This document shows, piece after piece, positions 61,609-64,000 of a stretch of DNA of 64,000 nucleotides. The position numbers were made by a program, and so were the translations under genes. The stretch comes from Cinclus cinclus (taxonomy: Eukaryota; Chordata; Aves; Passeriformes; Cinclidae): positions 7,006,001 to 7,070,000 of the forward strand of contig NC_085068.1 of assembly GCF_963662255.1 (NCBI RefSeq), written 5' to 3'. Within the stretch, counting starts at the first letter, position 1; the number at the start of each line of letters is the position of its first letter. Below the pieces are notes generated by a model. It searched no databases and had not been told where the DNA came from. It saw nothing but the letters and a program-made list of their open reading frames with translations.

Positions 61609-62112
61609 TCCGGTGGCGGCGGGGCCGGTGGGTGATGGCGGCGATGGCGGCGGGGCCGTGAGGGGAGGGCGAGAGCGGCGGCCTCGGGGGCTGCGTGTGG
61701 GCCCGGTCCGGGGCGGGACGGTGCCGGCAGTGCCGGAAGGGTTGAGGAGAAGGAGGCGGCCCCTCGGTGGCGGCGCGTTCTTAGGCCGCGCGGCTGCTCC
61801 TCCCGGCCTTAGGGAGGAGCTGGGCTGTGCTAGGGAGCTCGGCTGGAGTTACCGTGTTTTTTAAAGCTAAAACAGCCCAAGTTTTATTAATAAATCGCCT
61901 CCGCGGCTCAGCTATCCCGGTGTTTGACCCCACAGAGCAGAGCCCGACATAGTGAGGGTAAAACCAGGAGGATTTTTAGGGTCTCAGCCCGTCTTTTGTG
62001 AATGTGGGGTTGAATAGGGAAGGTTTTTTAAAGCTGCGTGTTTCTACTACTGAATAAATGTTCTTGTTTAAACAGTCGTTGCTGGCTCTGCCAGTGAACA
62101 AAGTGAAACAAA

Positions 62113-63246
62113 ATGTTAATATCACGGCTGAGTTCCCAGTTACTGAAGGCTTCGAGAATTGCAGGTAAATTGAAAGTGTGCGACTAAGTTTTCTGTTTGT
62201 TTTGGTTTGTTTTCTTGGGGTAATTGGGTTTCCAGAAGTTTCTTTTCCACCAAGCAGTGCAAGTGAGAGGAGGCTGTTGAGTCAGTGGTTGTCAAGTGTT
62301 TTTATGTCTCTGCTTTAGTATGTATATGCTTACTACGATTTTCCATCAAAAACCACAAAAACTTAATGGAATCCACTTAATGGAATCATGGAAAGGCTTG
62401 GATGGGACTTAAAGGCCATGGAATTCCAAACCCCTGCCATGGGCCGGGATATCTCCCAGTGAAGGGGAGCCTTAAACACCACAGGATTCCAGTCCCTCCC
62501 AGTGAAGGGAAGCCTTAAACACCACAGAATTCCAGTCCCTTCCAGTGAAAGGGAACCTCCACCCTGCTCTGCCTGGGTGATCTGGGCAGTTTACCCAGTA
62601 AAGTATAATATATTTTTAGCATGACAGCATTGTAGTTAAAAGTGAAAATGGAAACCCCTTCCTTTTGTGGTGACGATACAACTTGTGTGAGTGTTTCCTT
62701 CTATTAGCTTGTTCTGGCCAGAGCTGTCTGGTGGTTTTGAGAGCTTTTCTCGTGTTCCTGCTGAAAAATTCTGCCTTTTAAGTTCAACCCCTTTCTCCCA
62801 AAGGCCACTTCTTGCCCAGGTCAGTGTCCTCCTTCCTGTGCTGTCGCTCTCCATCTGCATGCTACAGCACCCAACCCCCCAACACGAGCGGGGCCCAGCC
62901 CCAGCAGTGGCACACTCTGGACCCTGAGCTGGAGGAGATCCTGATTCCCAGGAAACTCTCCATCAGCCCCTTGGAGAGCTGGCTGACAGTGAGGTACTCC
63001 CTCCCCAAAGCTGAGGGGGCTCAGGAAGAAGCGAGCCATGAAAACCCCCAGCCCTCCGAGTGTCCCCCTCCTGCTGGGCCAGGGGATGTGGAGGAAGGAG
63101 AGGGAGCCCTGGGTGACAAAGTGCAGTGCAGGAACGTGCTGAAGATCCGCAGGAGGAAAATGAACAGGCACAAGTACAAGAAGCTGCTCAAGAGGAGGAA
63201 GTTCATCCGCAGGAGGATAAAGGAAGGACGCAAGAAGAGGCGTCAG
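62113..63246 (+). CDS. AURKAIP1: Mitochondrial small ribosomal subunit protein mS38 (Aurora kinase A-interacting protein 1), partial
   Basis: AURKAIP1/mS38 is a mitoribosomal small-subunit protein, also reported to bind Aurora A. The first coding exon, 62113-62164, is only 52 nt and encodes MLISRLSSQLLKASRIA, close to the known N-terminus, ending in phase 1. The main exon must start at 62825 to stay in frame; an AG five bases earlier (62819) would shift it. It runs to 63246 (GTGAGC donor). Conserved blocks are LEEILIPRKLSISPLESWLT and NVLKIRRRKMNRHKYKKLLK, followed by an Arg/Lys-rich stretch. This accounts for 158 residues; about 33 C-terminal residues are missing and belong to an exon at or beyond the right edge. 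A 5' noncoding exon in the CpG island at about 61.6 kb, with an acceptor at 62074-62075, is likely. Confidence 0.92.
62375..62565 (-). mobile_element. CR1 LINE tail, reverse orientation, AURKAIP1 intron
   Basis: GGAATCATGGAAAGGCTTGG and CCAAACCCCTGCCATGGGCC match the reverse complement of a CR1 3' end. A ~55-bp internal duplication (GTGAAGGGAAGCCTTAAACA type) follows. Confidence 0.8.
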
Positions 63247-63556
63247 GTGAGCTCAGGGGAGGGGGAGTTCCCTGACAGAAATGTGCCCACACATCAAACC
63301 AGCCTTGTTTAGGTGCTGGGTGATGGATTTAAGTGGCTTTGGGGAAAAATGAGCCTGAGTGAACTCAGCATTTAGCCTCAAGCTGTGCCAGGGGAGGGTC
63401 AGGTTGTGACCTGCACTTTGAGCCGGGCTTTGTCCACCTGAGTCAGTGCTTCAGATCTCAATTAGGTGTGAAATACCGATTTTCTTTTGCCACAGTGAGA
63501 CTCTGGGAACCAGGGAGCCTTTCTTCTGCTGCTGACCTGATCTGCTGGCAGGTGCA

Positions 63557-63770
63557 GAGCCTGCAAAACAGGACAGCAGCAGGAATTTCTCCATGGAAAG
63601 GGTGTCCAGGTGTTGGAACTGCCCAGGGAGGTTTGGAGTCTCCATCCCTGGAGGTGTCCAAGGAATGCCTGGATGTGGCACTCAGTGCAGGGTGGCAGGG
63701 TGGACATCAGTCACAGCTGGACTCAGTGGTCTTGGAGATCTTACCCAGCCTCAGCGATTCTGTGATTCCA
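63557..63770 (+). mobile_element. CR1 LINE 3'-end fragment, AURKAIP1 intron
   Basis: CTGCCCAGGGAGGTTTGGAG, CCATCCCTGGAGGTGTCCAA and the end CAGCGATTCTGTGATTCC are canonical CR1 3' sequence. Confidence 0.92.
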
Positions 63771-63984
63771 AACATAAATGTGATAATTGCTGGGCACAAC
63801 TTCTCTTCCATGACAGTAATTTACAAGTATGTGTGATTAATGGAGATGAATTTTAGCATTTGTGTGGAGGATGAATTCATGTGTCTGCCCTGGATCAGGG
63901 AGACTGCTGTAATCTGAATTTCTTCCCTGTCTTGCCACCATATTCAGGTGCTTTATACTGTTATTTTTTATATAAAAGCATTTT

Positions 63985-64000
63985 ACTTCCTTTCATAGAA
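63985..64000 (+). other. AURKAIP1: Candidate 3' splice site of the last AURKAIP1 exon
   Basis: The window ends in a pyrimidine-rich tract followed by CATAG at 63994-63998 and then AA. Exon 2 stops in phase 0 after a Gln codon, and the family continues with a basic, Lys-containing stretch, so an exon beginning with AA (Lys/Asn) at 63999 would fit. Only two bases are visible, so this is an inference from position. Confidence 0.4.

Overview
The window reads as a bird genome, probably a gene-dense, minisatellite-rich microchromosome. The vertebrate genes are split by GT-AG introns, the interspersed repeats are CR1 LINE 3' ends, and the gene order matches the human 1p36.33 / chicken chromosome 21 block (from memory). 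Passerine is possible but not shown. No prokaryotic, viral-genome or CRISPR content was seen.

Layout. (1) 1-9.2 kb: VWA1 on the minus strand, partial. The signal-peptide exon is at 9124-9196, the von Willebrand A exon is at 3430-3993, and the later exons are off the left edge. Its intron holds several tandem repeats, including an 0.8-kb array of 57-bp units. (2) 9.3-26.3 kb: no gene recognised; it holds a 1.2-kb array of 60-bp units and simple repeats. (3) 26.3-28.6 kb: TMEM88B, minus strand, two exons, 178 aa, ending in a PDZ-ligand-like Trp-Val. (4) 32.4-35.0 kb: MRPL20, plus strand, four exons, 150 aa, with a 56-bp minisatellite in its promoter and five successive AATAAA signals in LTR-like repeats downstream. 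(5) 36.2-44.3 kb: CCNL2 (cyclin L2), plus strand, eleven coding exons, 523 aa. An alternative exon in intron 5 encodes the short-isoform tail VASEGK-stop. An 0.9-kb minisatellite that repeats a 5' splice-site consensus begins at the stop codon. (6) 48.6-57.9 kb: a short-chain dehydrogenase/reductase of the C-factor/sniffer type, plus strand, six exons, 253 aa, that I do not recall between these neighbours in human. (7) 59.0-61.6 kb: a CR1-derived repeat complex leading into a 1.3-kb 41/31-bp minisatellite, which ends at a CTCF-like site and an ETS-bearing CpG island. (8) 62.1 kb to the right edge: AURKAIP1 (mS38), plus strand, partial.

Functionally the window pairs two mitochondrial-ribosome proteins (bL20m and mS38, both with a CCGGAAG ETS site just upstream), a splicing-associated cyclin, a Wnt/Dishevelled regulator, a matrix protein and a reductase. 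This is conserved linkage, not an operon. The most interesting signals are the CCNL2 alternative exon together with the splice-donor minisatellite, the promoter-embedded minisatellites, and the SDR start codon abutting a GCA repeat. Exon borders were placed by reading splice sites and reading frame by eye, and homology was judged from memory without a search.
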